NCBI RefSeq assembly: GCF_002929355.1 | Contig: NZ_PJIR01000004.1 | Location: forward strand, 186,001-250,000 | Direction of reading: 5' to 3' | Length of the DNA: 64,000 nucleotides | Source: Arthrobacter sp. B0490 | GTDB taxonomy: Bacteria; Actinomycetota; Actinomycetes; Actinomycetales; Micrococcaceae | Shown: positions 8,172 to 16,876 of the stretch, piece after piece | How positions within the stretch are numbered: position 1 is the stretch's first letter | How the letters are laid out: each line of letters begins with the position of its first letter | The notes under the pieces: generated by a model | Database searches by the model: none | What the model was told of the DNA's origin: nothing | The model's input: only the letters and a program-made list of their open reading frames with translations | Position numbers and translations under genes: made by a program

Positions 8172-8977
8172 GGCCCGCTGAGTTCCACGACGACGGGAGC
8201 ATGGTCGGAGGCACCCTTGCCCTTGCGCTCCTCGCGGTCCACGAATGCGTTCGTGGCTCGGGCGGCGAGGGCGGGCGAGCCGAGGACGAAGTCGATGCGC
8301 ATGCCCTCCTTCTTGGGGAACCTCAGCTGCGTGTAGTCCCAGTACGTGTAGAGGCCGGGGCCGGGCGTGTACGGGCGCGCCACGTCGGCGAACCCCGAAT
8401 CGAGGAACGCCTGGAACGCGGCGCGCTCGGGCGGGCTCACGTGCGTGTAGCCGCCGTTGACGAACAGGTCGATGTCCCAGACGTCCTCGTCGCGGGGGGC
8501 GATGTTCCAGTCACCCATCAGGGCGATCTGCGCCTCCGGGTCCTCGTCGATCCAGCGCTGCGCATGGCCCCGGAGGACGTCGAGCCACTCGATCTTGTAC
8601 GGCATGTGCGGATCGTCGAGCGCCCGCCCGTTCGGGACGTACAGGCTCCACACGCGCACGCCGCCGCAGGTCGCGGCGATGGCGCGGGCCTCCTGGACCG
8701 CCTCCGTCCCTGGCTTGCCGAAGGTGGGCTGGCCGGGGAAGGTGCGTTCGACGTCGTCGAGCCCCACCCGCGAGGCGATGGCGACGCCGTTCCACTGGCT
8801 CAGGCCGAAATGCGCCACCTCGAACCCGCTGTTCTCGAACAACTCCCAGGGGAAGTTGTCGTCCTTGCACTTGGTCTCCTGAATGGCGAGGACGTCGACG
8901 TCGGACCTGTCCAGCCACGCCTCGACGCGGTCGGCGCGGGCACGGAGGGAATTGACGTTCCAGGTGGCGATCTTCAC
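8168..8977 (-). CDS. xthA: Exodeoxyribonuclease III
   Basis: This 269-residue Mg-dependent AP endonuclease/3'-exonuclease acts in base-excision repair. The start KIATWNVNSLRARADRV is the standard family N-terminus. ETKC carries the metal-binding Glu, GDWNIAPRDEDVW the Asp/Asn pair, RIDFVLGS the substrate-contact region, and SDHAPVVVEL the catalytic Asp-His. I chose GTG 8977 over an upstream in-frame start because a -10-like TAACGT lies seven bases before it, consistent with a leaderless transcript. Confidence 0.92.
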   Translation of the reverse strand: MKIATWNVNSLRARADRVEAWLDRSDVDVLAIQETKCKDDNFPWELFENSGFEVAHFGLSQWNGVAIASRVGLDDVERTFPGQPTFGKPGTEAVQEARAIAATCGGVRVWSLYVPNGRALDDPHMPYKIEWLDVLRGHAQRWIDEDPEAQIALMGDWNIAPRDEDVWDIDLFVNGGYTHVSPPERAAFQAFLDSGFADVARPYTPGPGLYTYWDYTQLRFPKKEGMRIDFVLGSPALAARATNAFVDREERKGKGASDHAPVVVELSGP

Positions 8978-9003
8978 GGACCCTACGTTACCAACGGCGG
9001 TGT

Positions 9004-9828
9004 TTACTCCCGCCACCATGAATCGAAGATACTCACGGGCACGGTGCGCTTGTGTCGTGTGATCCAGTAGCGGTGCTCGATCGACTTCGCCGCGTCGGGG
9101 TCGACGTCGCGTCCCTCGAGGTAGTCGTCGATCTGCTCGTAGGTCAGCCCGAGCTCGTTCTCGTCGGCCCGGCCGGGCAGGTCGTCGAGCAGGTCCGCCG
9201 TCGGGATCTTCTCGTAGAGGGCCGCTGGCGCCCCGAGTTCCTTGAGCAGGGCGCGGTTCTGGCGCTTGTTGAGGCCGAAGAGCGGCAGGATGTCCGCGCC
9301 GCCGTCGCCGAACTTCGTGAAGAAGCCCGTCACGGATTCCGCGCCGTGATCCGTACCGACCACGAGCAGGTTGTGCTGCCCGGCCACCGCGTACTGCGCC
9401 ACCATGCGCGCGCGGGCCTTCGTGTTGCCCTTGGTGAAGTCGGAGATGCGCTCGCCGGTGGTGTGCGCGTACTCCTCCTGGAAGCCGTCGACGGCGGGCG
9501 CCACGTTGAACACCCTCGAGGTGCGCGGCTCGATGAAGGCGAGGGCCGCCTGGGCGTCCTCCTCGTCCTTCTGCACGTTGTAGGGCAGGCGCATCGCGAT
9601 GAAGTCGGCGTCGATGCCCTCGGACCGCAGTTCGTCGACGGCGAGCTGGGCGAGCTTGCCGGCGAGGGTCGAGTCGAGTCCGCCGCTGATGCCGAGGACG
9701 AACCCGCGGGTGCCCGTGGACCTGACGTAGTCCTTCAGGAAGGCGACCCGGCTGCGAACCTCGGCAGCGGGGTCGATGGTGGGTTTGACGCCCATTTCCT
9801 CGATGATCTGTGCCTGGAGTTCACGCAT
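9004..9828 (-). CDS. nadE: NAD(+) synthetase (ammonia-dependent type)
   Basis: This 274-residue enzyme makes NAD+ from deamido-NAD+, ATP and ammonia, the last step of NAD synthesis. The PP-loop [11 protein letters not shown] is at about residues 48-58. [21 protein letters not shown] and the C-terminal [14 protein letters not shown] also match NadE. There is no nitrilase-like glutaminase domain, so it is the short form. A TAGCCT hexamer seven bases before the ATG suggests a leaderless start. Confidence 0.93.
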   Translation of the reverse strand: MRELQAQIIEEMGVKPTIDPAAEVRSRVAFLKDYVRSTGTRGFVLGISGGLDSTLAGKLAQLAVDELRSEGIDADFIAMRLPYNVQKDEEDAQAALAFIEPRTSRVFNVAPAVDGFQEEYAHTTGERISDFTKGNTKARARMVAQYAVAGQHNLLVVGTDHGAESVTGFFTKFGDGGADILPLFGLNKRQNRALLKELGAPAALYEKIPTADLLDDLPGRADENELGLTYEQIDDYLEGRDVDPDAAKSIEHRYWITRHKRTVPVSIFDSWWRE

Positions 9829-10169
9829 GCCCCCTAGGCTACTCCGCTTCGATTTCTACGAGGTTACGAAATCAGGTGAGCTTCCGGCTCAGGAGGGGGC
9901 CGCCGCGCCGGGTGCCCAGACCCGCGGGGGATGTACCCCGGGTCTGGGCGGCCGCGCCGGGTGCACGGGCCGGACGGAGCCGATGGAGGGGGCCGCCGCG
10001 GCGGGTGCCCCGACCCGTGGGGGGTGTGCCCCGGGTCTGGGCGGCCGCGCCGGGTGTGCGGACCCGAGGGCCCCGACCCGGCGAGCCCGACGACCCCGCG
10101 GACCCGGACCCTGGCCCTCACCCGACGAGCCCGTCGAACCACCCGCCGGTCCCGGTCCCACCCGGCAGG
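9829..10169. repeat. Intergenic region with duplicated GC-rich hairpin unit
   Basis: No gene is seen in this 341-base gap. A unit of about 90 bases is present twice (roughly 9895-9985 and 9986-10075). Each copy carries a strong hairpin. The first pairs GCCCAGACCC (9915-9924) with GGGTCTGGGC (9941-9950) around an inner GGGG/CCCC. The second (about 10007-10043) is the same with one mismatch. The region lies after the sugar operon and before nadE, so the hairpins may terminate the operon's transcript. The rest is low-complexity C/G-rich sequence. Confidence 0.6.
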
Positions 10170-11168
10170 CTACTGGCTGAACGCCGCGTCGAACGAGGTC
10201 TCGGACGGCGCGAAGTCGAAGCCCTTCAGGAAGGCGAGGGCCTCGGGTGCGCCCTGCAGGCGATCCATGCCGGCGTCCTCCCACTCCACCGAGATGGGCC
10301 CCGTGTAGCCGATGGCAGTGAGCGCCCTGAAGCTGTCCTCCCAGGGCACATCGCCCCGACCGGTCGAGACGAAGTCCCAGCCACGTCGCGGGTCGCCCCA
10401 GGGGAGGTGCGAGGACATGATCCCGTTGCGGCCCCCGCCCATGCGCATCTTCGTGTCCTTGCAGTCCACGTGGTAGATGCGGTCCTTGAAGTCGGAGATG
10501 AAGGCCACCGGGTCGATCTGCTGCCACATGAAGTGGCTCGGGTCCCAGTTGAGGCCGAACGCGGGGCGGTGGCCGATGGCCTCCAGGGTGCGCTGGGTGG
10601 ACCAGTAGTCGTAGGCGATCTCCGAGGGGTGGACCTCGTGGGCGAAGCGGACGCCGCACTCGTCGAAGACGTCCAGGATGGGGTTCCAGCGGTCGGCGAA
10701 GTCCTGGTAGCCCGCCTCGATCACGCTCGCGGGGACGGGCGGGAACATGGCCACGTACTGCCAGATGGAGGAACCGGTGAAGCCGACGACGGTGTCCACG
10801 CCGAGCCTCTTCGCGAGCCGCGCCGTCAGCTTCATCTCCTCGGCGGCGCGTCGACGCACACCCTCCGGGTCGCCGTCGCCCCACACCGTCGGCCCGACGA
10901 TCGCCTGGTGGCGGAAGTCGATCGGGTCGTCGCAGACGGCCTGGCCCTTGAGGTGGTTCGAGATGGCCCAGACCTTCAGGCCGTTGCGGTCGAGGATGTC
11001 GAGGCGGTCCTGGATGTAGGCGTCGTCGTCCCACCGCCAGGCGTCGAGGTGGTCGCCGGACACGGCGATCTCGAGGCCGTCGTAGCCCCACCGGCCGGCG
11101 AGCTCGGCGACCTTCTCGAAGGGGAGGTCGGCCCACTGGCCGGTGAACAGGGTGAAGTTGCGGGTCAT
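10170..11168 (-). CDS. TIM-barrel sugar isomerase/epimerase-like protein
   Basis: This 332-residue AP-endonuclease-2-type TIM barrel is of the kind annotated as sugar phosphate isomerase/epimerase. Candidate metal ligands sit in FAHEVHPSEIAYD, NWDPSHFMWQ, YHVDCKDTKM and ISVEWEDAGM, which follow the family's strand-end Glu/Asp/His pattern. It is the last gene of a seven-gene operon and overlaps the Gfo/Idh gene by four bases. Some relatives next to LgdA-type dehydrogenases act as lyases or hydratases on 3-keto sugars. I infer such a role here from context only. Confidence 0.85.
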   Translation of the reverse strand: MTRNFTLFTGQWADLPFEKVAELAGRWGYDGLEIAVSGDHLDAWRWDDDAYIQDRLDILDRNGLKVWAISNHLKGQAVCDDPIDFRHQAIVGPTVWGDGDPEGVRRRAAEEMKLTARLAKRLGVDTVVGFTGSSIWQYVAMFPPVPASVIEAGYQDFADRWNPILDVFDECGVRFAHEVHPSEIAYDYWSTQRTLEAIGHRPAFGLNWDPSHFMWQQIDPVAFISDFKDRIYHVDCKDTKMRMGGGRNGIMSSHLPWGDPRRGWDFVSTGRGDVPWEDSFRALTAIGYTGPISVEWEDAGMDRLQGAPEALAFLKGFDFAPSETSFDAAFSQ

Positions 11169-12379
11169 GCAGTCTCCTTGGCTGGGACGGGCGAGTGGGC
11201 GGGGGTGGCGGAACCGACCTGCACGACGGCGCTCCTGGCCGCTGCGCTCTCCTCGACGGCGGCGAGCACGCGCTGGAGCTGGAGGCCGGCCTCGAAGGAG
11301 GGCTGGGTGGGCTCGCCCGTCCGGATGGAGGTGAGGAAGTCGCGCAGCTGGTGCGTGAACGTGTGCTCCCAGCCGATGATGTGGCCCGGCGGCCACCATG
11401 CGTCGAGGTAGGGGTGTCCCGGCTCGGTGACGAGGATGCGGCGGAAGCCCTGCTCGGTCGCCGGGCCGGCCGCCTCCATCAGCCACAGCTCGTTGAGGTT
11501 TTCCAGGTCGAAGCGGAGTGCCCCGCGCTCGCCGAAGACCTCGATGCGCAGGCCGTTCTTCACCCCGGTGGCCATCCGCGAGACCTCGACGGTGGCGACG
11601 GCCCCTCCGGAGAGTTCGGCCGTGATCCAGGCGGCGTCGTCGACGGTGACCGGTTCCCGCCCGTCGGGGCCGGGCCGCTCCTCCACGAAGGTGCGCAGGC
11701 GGCCCGAGACCTCCGCGACGTGCTGCCCGGTGAGGAACTGCACCTGGTCCAGGGCATGGGAGGCGATGTCGCCGAGCGCCCCCGAACCGGCGGTCTCCCG
11801 GCGGAGCCGCCAGGTCATGGGGGACTCGGCGTCGGCCAGCCAGTCCTGCAGGTAGGCGACGCGCAGCTGGCGGATGGGGCCGAGCCGGCCGTCCGCGATG
11901 AGGTTCCGGGCGTGGGCGAGGGCCGGGACACGCCGGTAGTTGAATCCGACCATGGACTGGACGCCGTGGTCGCGGGCCCGGACCGCCGCGGAGACCATCT
12001 CGGCGCTCTCGTCGATGCTGTTCGCGAGCGGCTTCTCCACGAGGACGTGCTTGCCCGCCTTCAGCGCCTCGATGGCGATCTCGGCGTGGAGGTACCCGGG
12101 GGTGCAGATGTCCACGATGTCGACGTCGTCGCGGTGGATCGCCTCGCGCCAGTCGGTGGAGGATTCCTCCCAGCCGTAGCGCTCGGCGGCCTCCGCGGTC
12201 CGCTCGGCGTCGCGGCCGACGATGACGCGCCGCGCGGTGGCGGGGACGTCGAAGTGGCTGCCGACCGTGCGCCAGGCCGCCGAGTGCGCCTTGCCCATGA
12301 AGGCGTAGCCGATCATGGCGACGCCGAGGGGGCGGGTCGGAGACCCGTCCGGTACCTGACCGGCAGAAGGGGATGTCAT
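11165..12379 (-). CDS. Gfo/Idh/MocA family NAD(P)-dependent sugar dehydrogenase
   Basis: This 404-residue oxidoreductase has an N-terminal Rossmann fold (IGYAFMGKAHS, about 22-32) with the catalytic EKP motif in HVLVEKPLANS. The C-terminal substrate domain carries GSGALGDIASHALDQVQF, the usual Asp/His pair. The patterns FMGKAHS, FNYRRVPA and YLQDWLAD strongly resemble levoglucosan dehydrogenase-type proteins, which oxidise C3 of anhydro-sugars or glycosides. That substrate is an inference. Two TIM-barrel genes flank it and an ABC importer lies upstream, which fits oxidation of an imported sugar. Confidence 0.88.
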   Translation of the reverse strand: MTSPSAGQVPDGSPTRPLGVAMIGYAFMGKAHSAAWRTVGSHFDVPATARRVIVGRDAERTAEAAERYGWEESSTDWREAIHRDDVDIVDICTPGYLHAEIAIEALKAGKHVLVEKPLANSIDESAEMVSAAVRARDHGVQSMVGFNYRRVPALAHARNLIADGRLGPIRQLRVAYLQDWLADAESPMTWRLRRETAGSGALGDIASHALDQVQFLTGQHVAEVSGRLRTFVEERPGPDGREPVTVDDAAWITAELSGGAVATVEVSRMATGVKNGLRIEVFGERGALRFDLENLNELWLMEAAGPATEQGFRRILVTEPGHPYLDAWWPPGHIIGWEHTFTHQLRDFLTSIRTGEPTQPSFEAGLQLQRVLAAVEESAAARSAVVQVGSATPAHSPVPAKETA

Positions 12380-12425
12380 CGTGTTCCTCCAGGAGGGTGC
12401 GGTGGGGCGCGGCTACTCGACGGAG

Positions 12426-12473
12426 TGGACCGCATTCCAGTATGTCGGACTTCTGCCGACCGTCGGGCAGAAG
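12426..12473 (-). promoter_or_regulatory. Palindromic elements upstream of the dehydrogenase gene
   Basis: In the 148-base gap before the dehydrogenase start there are two elements. TGGACCGCATTCCA (12426-12439) has TGGA/TCCA ends. A strong hairpin pairs CTTCTGCC (12450-12457) with GGCAGAAG (12466-12473). Together they could be an internal promoter/operator or an attenuating stem within the operon. I cannot assign a binding protein. Confidence 0.35.
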
Positions 12474-12527
12474 ATCGTGATCGGGAACCCGTCACCGCAC
12501 CCCACCGATCCGAGGTGGTGCTCGGCG

Positions 12528-13436
12528 TCAGGAGGGGCCCTGCAGCGTCGGGGTGGTGCGGCGGGTCTGGCTGGGCTCCGCCCGACGGAGGAAGGCCAGT
12601 CCGTCCCGGGCCAGGTGGTCCTGGCTCGAGGCCAGGGGACGCCAGATCGACGCCGCGACGGCGATGCTCGCGTTGTGTGCGGTGAAGCTCTCGATGTTCA
12701 CCGGCCCCTCGTACCGCACGTCGTCGAGCGCGGCGAAGAGTGCCGGCCAGTCCGTCTGGTCGCCCCCCGGCGCCCCGCGGTCGTTGCCGCACACCTGCAG
12801 GTGGACCAGATGCGGGCCCGCCCGCCTGATGGCCTCCGCGGAGGAGCGCTCCTCGATGTTGAGGTGGTACGAGTCGAGCGCGAGGCCGATGCCGCTGCCG
12901 AGCAGCGGCCCGAGTGCGGCGAGGGCCTGGGCCACGGTGTTCAGGAAGGACGTCTCGTACCGGTTGAGCGGTTCGATACCGAGGACCACGCCGGCGGCGA
13001 CGGCATGGTCGGCGACGGGTGCGAGGTTCTCCCGCAGTTCCGCGCAGGCCGCGTCGCGCTCGTCGTCGTCCATCCTCCAGACCCGGCCGGTGGCGGAGTA
13101 GAAGGGGCCGCACACCGTCCCGGCCCCGATCGCCTGGGCCAGGTCGATGCAGTCCAGCAGGTAGCGCTGGGTCTCGCGGGTCGCCGCGGGAGAGGCGCCG
13201 ACCAGGTCCCTGCCCGGCGCCATCGCCCCGACCACCGTGGGGACCAGGCCCGTGGCGGCCACAGCGTCGCGCACCACCTTGGCCGTGAGGTCCCCCGCGT
13301 TCTCGAGGGGGAGTTCCACGCCGTCGAACCCCAGATCGGCGATCCTGGCGAGCAGAGGAGGCAGGTCCGCGTCCGTCAGCGGTGAGGTCCACACCCACGT
13401 GTTGATCCCGAGAGGGCGGGCTGCGCCGTCATCCAT
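12528..13436 (-). CDS. TIM-barrel sugar isomerase/epimerase-like protein
   Basis: This 302-residue protein belongs to the AP-endonuclease-2 TIM-barrel superfamily, close to D-psicose/D-tagatose 3-epimerases. Likely metal-binding positions are in LGIEPLNRYETSF, ALDSYHLNIEE, VHLQVCGNDRGAPG and VNIESFTA. The first lines GINTWVWTSPL and DLGFDGVELPLE are typical of this group. It follows the receptor gene of the same operon after 37 bases. It probably isomerises or eliminates the keto-sugar product of the neighbouring dehydrogenase. Confidence 0.85.
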   Translation of the reverse strand: MDDGAARPLGINTWVWTSPLTDADLPPLLARIADLGFDGVELPLENAGDLTAKVVRDAVAATGLVPTVVGAMAPGRDLVGASPAATRETQRYLLDCIDLAQAIGAGTVCGPFYSATGRVWRMDDDERDAACAELRENLAPVADHAVAAGVVLGIEPLNRYETSFLNTVAQALAALGPLLGSGIGLALDSYHLNIEERSSAEAIRRAGPHLVHLQVCGNDRGAPGGDQTDWPALFAALDDVRYEGPVNIESFTAHNASIAVAASIWRPLASSQDHLARDGLAFLRRAEPSQTRRTTPTLQGPS

Positions 13437-13473
13437 GGTCCTGCCTCCTTCCTCAGCCGTGCGTCTCCGTGCG

Positions 13474-14715
13474 TCAGGGGATCTGGCGTTCCTGCCACAC
13501 CGTCGGGTAGCCGGGCAGGTCCTCGCCGCCGAACTTGGCGTAGTGCCCGTCGGGCATGCCCTCGTTGGCGGTCAGGAACTCGCCGCGCTGGTCCTCGGTG
13601 ATCGGCGACTGGGGGAGCACCCACTCGGCCGGCACCTCCTCGCCCGCGAAGATCTTCTGCAGCGCCAGCAGCGGGGTGCGCCACTGGAAGTTCGAGTACA
13701 CCGGGGCCAGGGCGTCGATGCCCGTCTCGTCCCACTTGCGCAGGAAGCTCATCTCGTCCTCACCCGTCATGACGGGCAGGTCCGCGCCGGCGTCCTCGAA
13801 GGCCTCGATCGCGGCGACGGCGCCGTCACCCGCGTCCATCCAGATGCCCTGGACGTCACCGGTGGCGAGTTCGTCCGAGATGATCGACTTGATCTCCACG
13901 GGGTCGGCACCGGTGAAGTAGTCGACCGCCTCGATACCGTTCTCCTCGAAGATGCGCTCGGCCGCCGCCCACCGCTGCTCGAGGACGTCGACGCCGGGGA
14001 GGATGCGCAGCGCCACCACCTTGTCGCCCTCCCCGAGCCGCTCGCTGAGGAACTCGGCGGTGTCGATACCCCAGGCGAACCCGCCGATGGGGTGGATGAA
14101 CGAGACGGCGCAGTCCGTCTGCACGCCGCGGTCGAAGACGACCACCGGCTTGCCGGTCTCGCAGGCGCGCTCGACGGCGGGCGTCATGGCCGCCGTCGAG
14201 TTCGGGGAGATGACGAACGCGTCGCAGTTGCCCTCGGCGATGAAGTAGTCGATGTCGGCGATCTGCGTGTTGTCGTCGTCCTGCGCGTCGCGTGTCTCCA
14301 TCTCCGAGATGACGCCGGCGTCCTGCAGCACCTGGAGCTGCTGGTTCATGGTGATCCAGCCCGTCTGGCGCCAGGGGTTGGAGATCGAGGCGTTGGAGAA
14401 GCAGACCTTCTGCGGACCCTCGGCGGCGAAGGCCGCGGTGTCCGTCATCTCGCCGTCGATGTACTGCAGGTACGGCTGCGCGGGGTCACCTTCGAAGGTG
14501 GCCGACCGCTGTCCGTCCTGCTCGTCGTAGACGGCCTGGTCGAACCACTCCGTGCCGTCCTCGGAGGGCTGCGCGGCCTCGGTGGATTCCGAGCTCGCGG
14601 TGCCCTCCGCGGCTGGTGGGTCCTCGATGGATGAATCGGTGGTGCAGGCGGTCAGGGCGAGCAGCGACGTCGCTGCGATCACCGTGACCTTGCCCAGGAT
14701 GCTTCCACGCATCAT
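13474..14715 (-). CDS. Sugar ABC transporter substrate-binding lipoprotein (RbsB-like)
   Basis: This 413-residue type-I periplasmic-binding-fold receptor has a lipoprotein signal ending in LTAC with the lipidated cysteine at residue 24. Mature features include VCFSNASISNPWRQTGW near the N-domain ligand site, DAFVISPNSTAAMTPAVERA, and VVVFDRGVQTD. The length and lack of GGDE-like motifs fit a CUT2 importer receptor. The start overlaps the permease stop by four bases. Placing the receptor last among the transport genes is less common than placing it first. Confidence 0.85.
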   Translation of the reverse strand: MMRGSILGKVTVIAATSLLALTACTTDSSIEDPPAAEGTASSESTEAAQPSEDGTEWFDQAVYDEQDGQRSATFEGDPAQPYLQYIDGEMTDTAAFAAEGPQKVCFSNASISNPWRQTGWITMNQQLQVLQDAGVISEMETRDAQDDDNTQIADIDYFIAEGNCDAFVISPNSTAAMTPAVERACETGKPVVVFDRGVQTDCAVSFIHPIGGFAWGIDTAEFLSERLGEGDKVVALRILPGVDVLEQRWAAAERIFEENGIEAVDYFTGADPVEIKSIISDELATGDVQGIWMDAGDGAVAAIEAFEDAGADLPVMTGEDEMSFLRKWDETGIDALAPVYSNFQWRTPLLALQKIFAGEEVPAEWVLPQSPITEDQRGEFLTANEGMPDGHYAKFGGEDLPGYPTVWQERQIP

Positions 14716-15803
14716 GTTCCTCCCTCAGTGCCCGGTGCGGGCGTCGGTGCTGCTATCGGACGGTGCTCGTCATGGGCCTGTGTGCTCGCGCCGCGGCGCT
14801 TGCGCTGCCAGTTCCGGGACGCGGCGGCGACGGCGACGATGATGATGGCGCCCTGGACGCTGTCGCGCCAGGTCGACTCGACGCCGAGGAAGTTCAGGAG
14901 GGTGAACAGCAGTTCGAGGGCGAAGGCGCCCGCGGCGGCGGACAGGACCCAGCCGCGCCCACCGCCCAGCACCACCCCGCCCAGGACGACGGCGGTGATC
15001 GCCGTGAACTCGTAGCCCTGCCCGACGGACGGGTGGACGCCGGCGTACCCGACGAGGATCACGCCGGCCGCGGTGGCGGCGAGGGAGGAGAGCATGAAGG
15101 CCCGCGTGCGGATCCACCAGACGGGCGCGCCGGTCAGGGCGGCGGCGTGGGGATTGTCCCCGACGGCCACGAGCGTGCGGCCGTAGGGCCTGCGCATGAG
15201 CCAGAAGGCCGCGCCCGCGACGACCGCGAGGAGGATGACGGGGTAGGGCAGCACCTCGAGGACGGGGATGTCCTGGATGCCGCCGCGGCCGATCTGCCGG
15301 AAGCTGTCCGCCGGGTTGCCGGTGGCCGCGCCGCCCGTCCAGAACAGGACGAGACCGAGCAGCGCCAGCATCGTCCCGAGGGTCACGATGAAGCTCGGCA
15401 CCTTCAGGAGCGTCGTCACGAGGCCGTTCACCAGTCCCACGAAGGCCCCGAACACGATCATGAGGGCCAGGACCGGGAGGGTGCGCGACTCGTCCTGGCC
15501 GATCAGGTTGCCCGCGATGATGACCTGCGCGGTCACGACCGATCCCATCGAGAGGTCGAACTCGCCGGAGACGATCACGAAGTACTGCCCGATCGCCGCG
15601 ATGGCGATCGGGGCCGTCCGCCCGATGAAGCGGATCAGGGAGCCCGGCTCGCCGAAGGAGGGGTTCGCCGCCAGGACGGCGACGAAGAGGACGGCGACGA
15701 GGACGAAGATCGCGCCGCTCGGGGTGCGCAGGGCACGGAGGACGCGCTCACCGCGGGGGGACCGGTTCTGCTGGAGGACCGCGCGTTCGGTGGCGACGCT
15801 CAC
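14712..15803 (-). CDS. Sugar ABC transporter permease (RbsC-like)
   Basis: This 363-residue CUT2 permease has eight to ten hydrophobic segments. It carries the family signature in VSGEFDLSMGSVV (about residues 75-87) and AVVLGGVVLGGGRG near the C-terminus. GTG 15803 overlaps the stop of the other permease, so translation is coupled. The C-terminal tail is basic and then Pro/Ala-rich, probably cytoplasmic. Confidence 0.88.
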   Translation of the reverse strand: MSVATERAVLQQNRSPRGERVLRALRTPSGAIFVLVAVLFVAVLAANPSFGEPGSLIRFIGRTAPIAIAAIGQYFVIVSGEFDLSMGSVVTAQVIIAGNLIGQDESRTLPVLALMIVFGAFVGLVNGLVTTLLKVPSFIVTLGTMLALLGLVLFWTGGAATGNPADSFRQIGRGGIQDIPVLEVLPYPVILLAVVAGAAFWLMRRPYGRTLVAVGDNPHAAALTGAPVWWIRTRAFMLSSLAATAAGVILVGYAGVHPSVGQGYEFTAITAVVLGGVVLGGGRGWVLSAAAGAFALELLFTLLNFLGVESTWRDSVQGAIIIVAVAAASRNWQRKRRGASTQAHDEHRPIAAPTPAPGTEGGT

Positions 15804-16876
15804 GCCGGCACCTCGTTGCGTGCATCGGTGCCGTCCCCGCGGGCCGGCCCGTTCCCCTGCCGGGACGCGCCCGGTCCCGGCGGCGGCGCCGTGTCGCCCG
15901 GGCGGGTGGGCCCGCGGCCGAAGCGCGCGGGCCGCTGCGCCGTCCTGCGCCGCGCGTAGACGGCCACGGCGACCACGATCACGATGCCGCGGACGACGTC
16001 CTTGAGGAACGGGTTGACCTGCAGGACGCTCATGATGTTGTCCAGCATGGCGAAGATGAGGACGCCACCGAGCGTGCCCACGAGTGAGCCCTTCCCGCCG
16101 GCGAGGAGTGTCCCGCCGAGCACGACGGCGGCGATCGACAGCAGGTCGTACCCGCCCTGGGAGCCGATGGTCGGGCTGCCGACGCCGAGGCGGGCGGCCA
16201 GCAGCAGCCCCGCGAGACCCGCCATCGTGGAGCAGATGACGTGCGCGGCGATGACGGGTGTCCGGGTCCGGACGCCGGACATCCTCGCCACCGGCGCGTC
16301 GCCCCCGACGGCGTACATGGCGTGGCCCAGGCGCGTGGTGTTCAGCATGACGAGCACGACGGCGGCGCACGCGAGCATGATGAGCGTGGACACCGGGACG
16401 GGGCCGATCCCCGTGGCCCCGATGAGGCGGAACGCGAGGGGCGCCTGCCCCGCGCTGCCCTGGTAGGTGGAGCCGAGGTAGCCGCTCACGATCAGTCCCA
16501 TGCCGAGGGTGGCGATGAAGCCGTGTACCTTCAACCCTGCCACCACGGCTCCGTTCGCCAGGCCGATCAGGGCGGAGACGAGGAGCGCCAGGAGCGCCGC
16601 GGGCAGGATGTTCCCCGCCTGGTTCGCCATGATCCCGGCTCCGACGAGGCTCGAGAGGCTGATCACGTAGGGGACGGAGAGGTCGAGGCTTCCCACGAGG
16701 ATGACGAGCGTCTGGCCGATGGCGATGAAGCCGAGGATGCTCGTCCCGGTGAGGATGTCGGAGATGTTGCCGGCGCTGAAGAAGTTGCGGCCCGTGGTGC
16801 CGACGAGGACGGTGCCCGCGATGATGGTCACCAGGGCGACGAGGTAGACGATGTGCGTCGACGTCAGGCGGTTCAC
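15800..16876 (-). CDS. Sugar ABC transporter permease (RbsC-like)
   Basis: This 358-residue CUT2 permease is a paralogue of the next gene. The signature LVGSLDLSVPYVISLSS and AAVVLGGTLLAGGKGSLVGT are present, with about nine membrane segments up to residue 305. A disordered, Gly/Pro-rich cytoplasmic tail of about 50 residues follows. It starts at GTG 16876, overlapping the ATPase stop. The two permeases probably form a heterodimer. Confidence 0.88.
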   Translation of the reverse strand: MNRLTSTHIVYLVALVTIIAGTVLVGTTGRNFFSAGNISDILTGTSILGFIAIGQTLVILVGSLDLSVPYVISLSSLVGAGIMANQAGNILPAALLALLVSALIGLANGAVVAGLKVHGFIATLGMGLIVSGYLGSTYQGSAGQAPLAFRLIGATGIGPVPVSTLIMLACAAVVLVMLNTTRLGHAMYAVGGDAPVARMSGVRTRTPVIAAHVICSTMAGLAGLLLAARLGVGSPTIGSQGGYDLLSIAAVVLGGTLLAGGKGSLVGTLGGVLIFAMLDNIMSVLQVNPFLKDVVRGIVIVVAVAVYARRRTAQRPARFGRGPTRPGDTAPPPGPGASRQGNGPARGDGTDARNEVPA

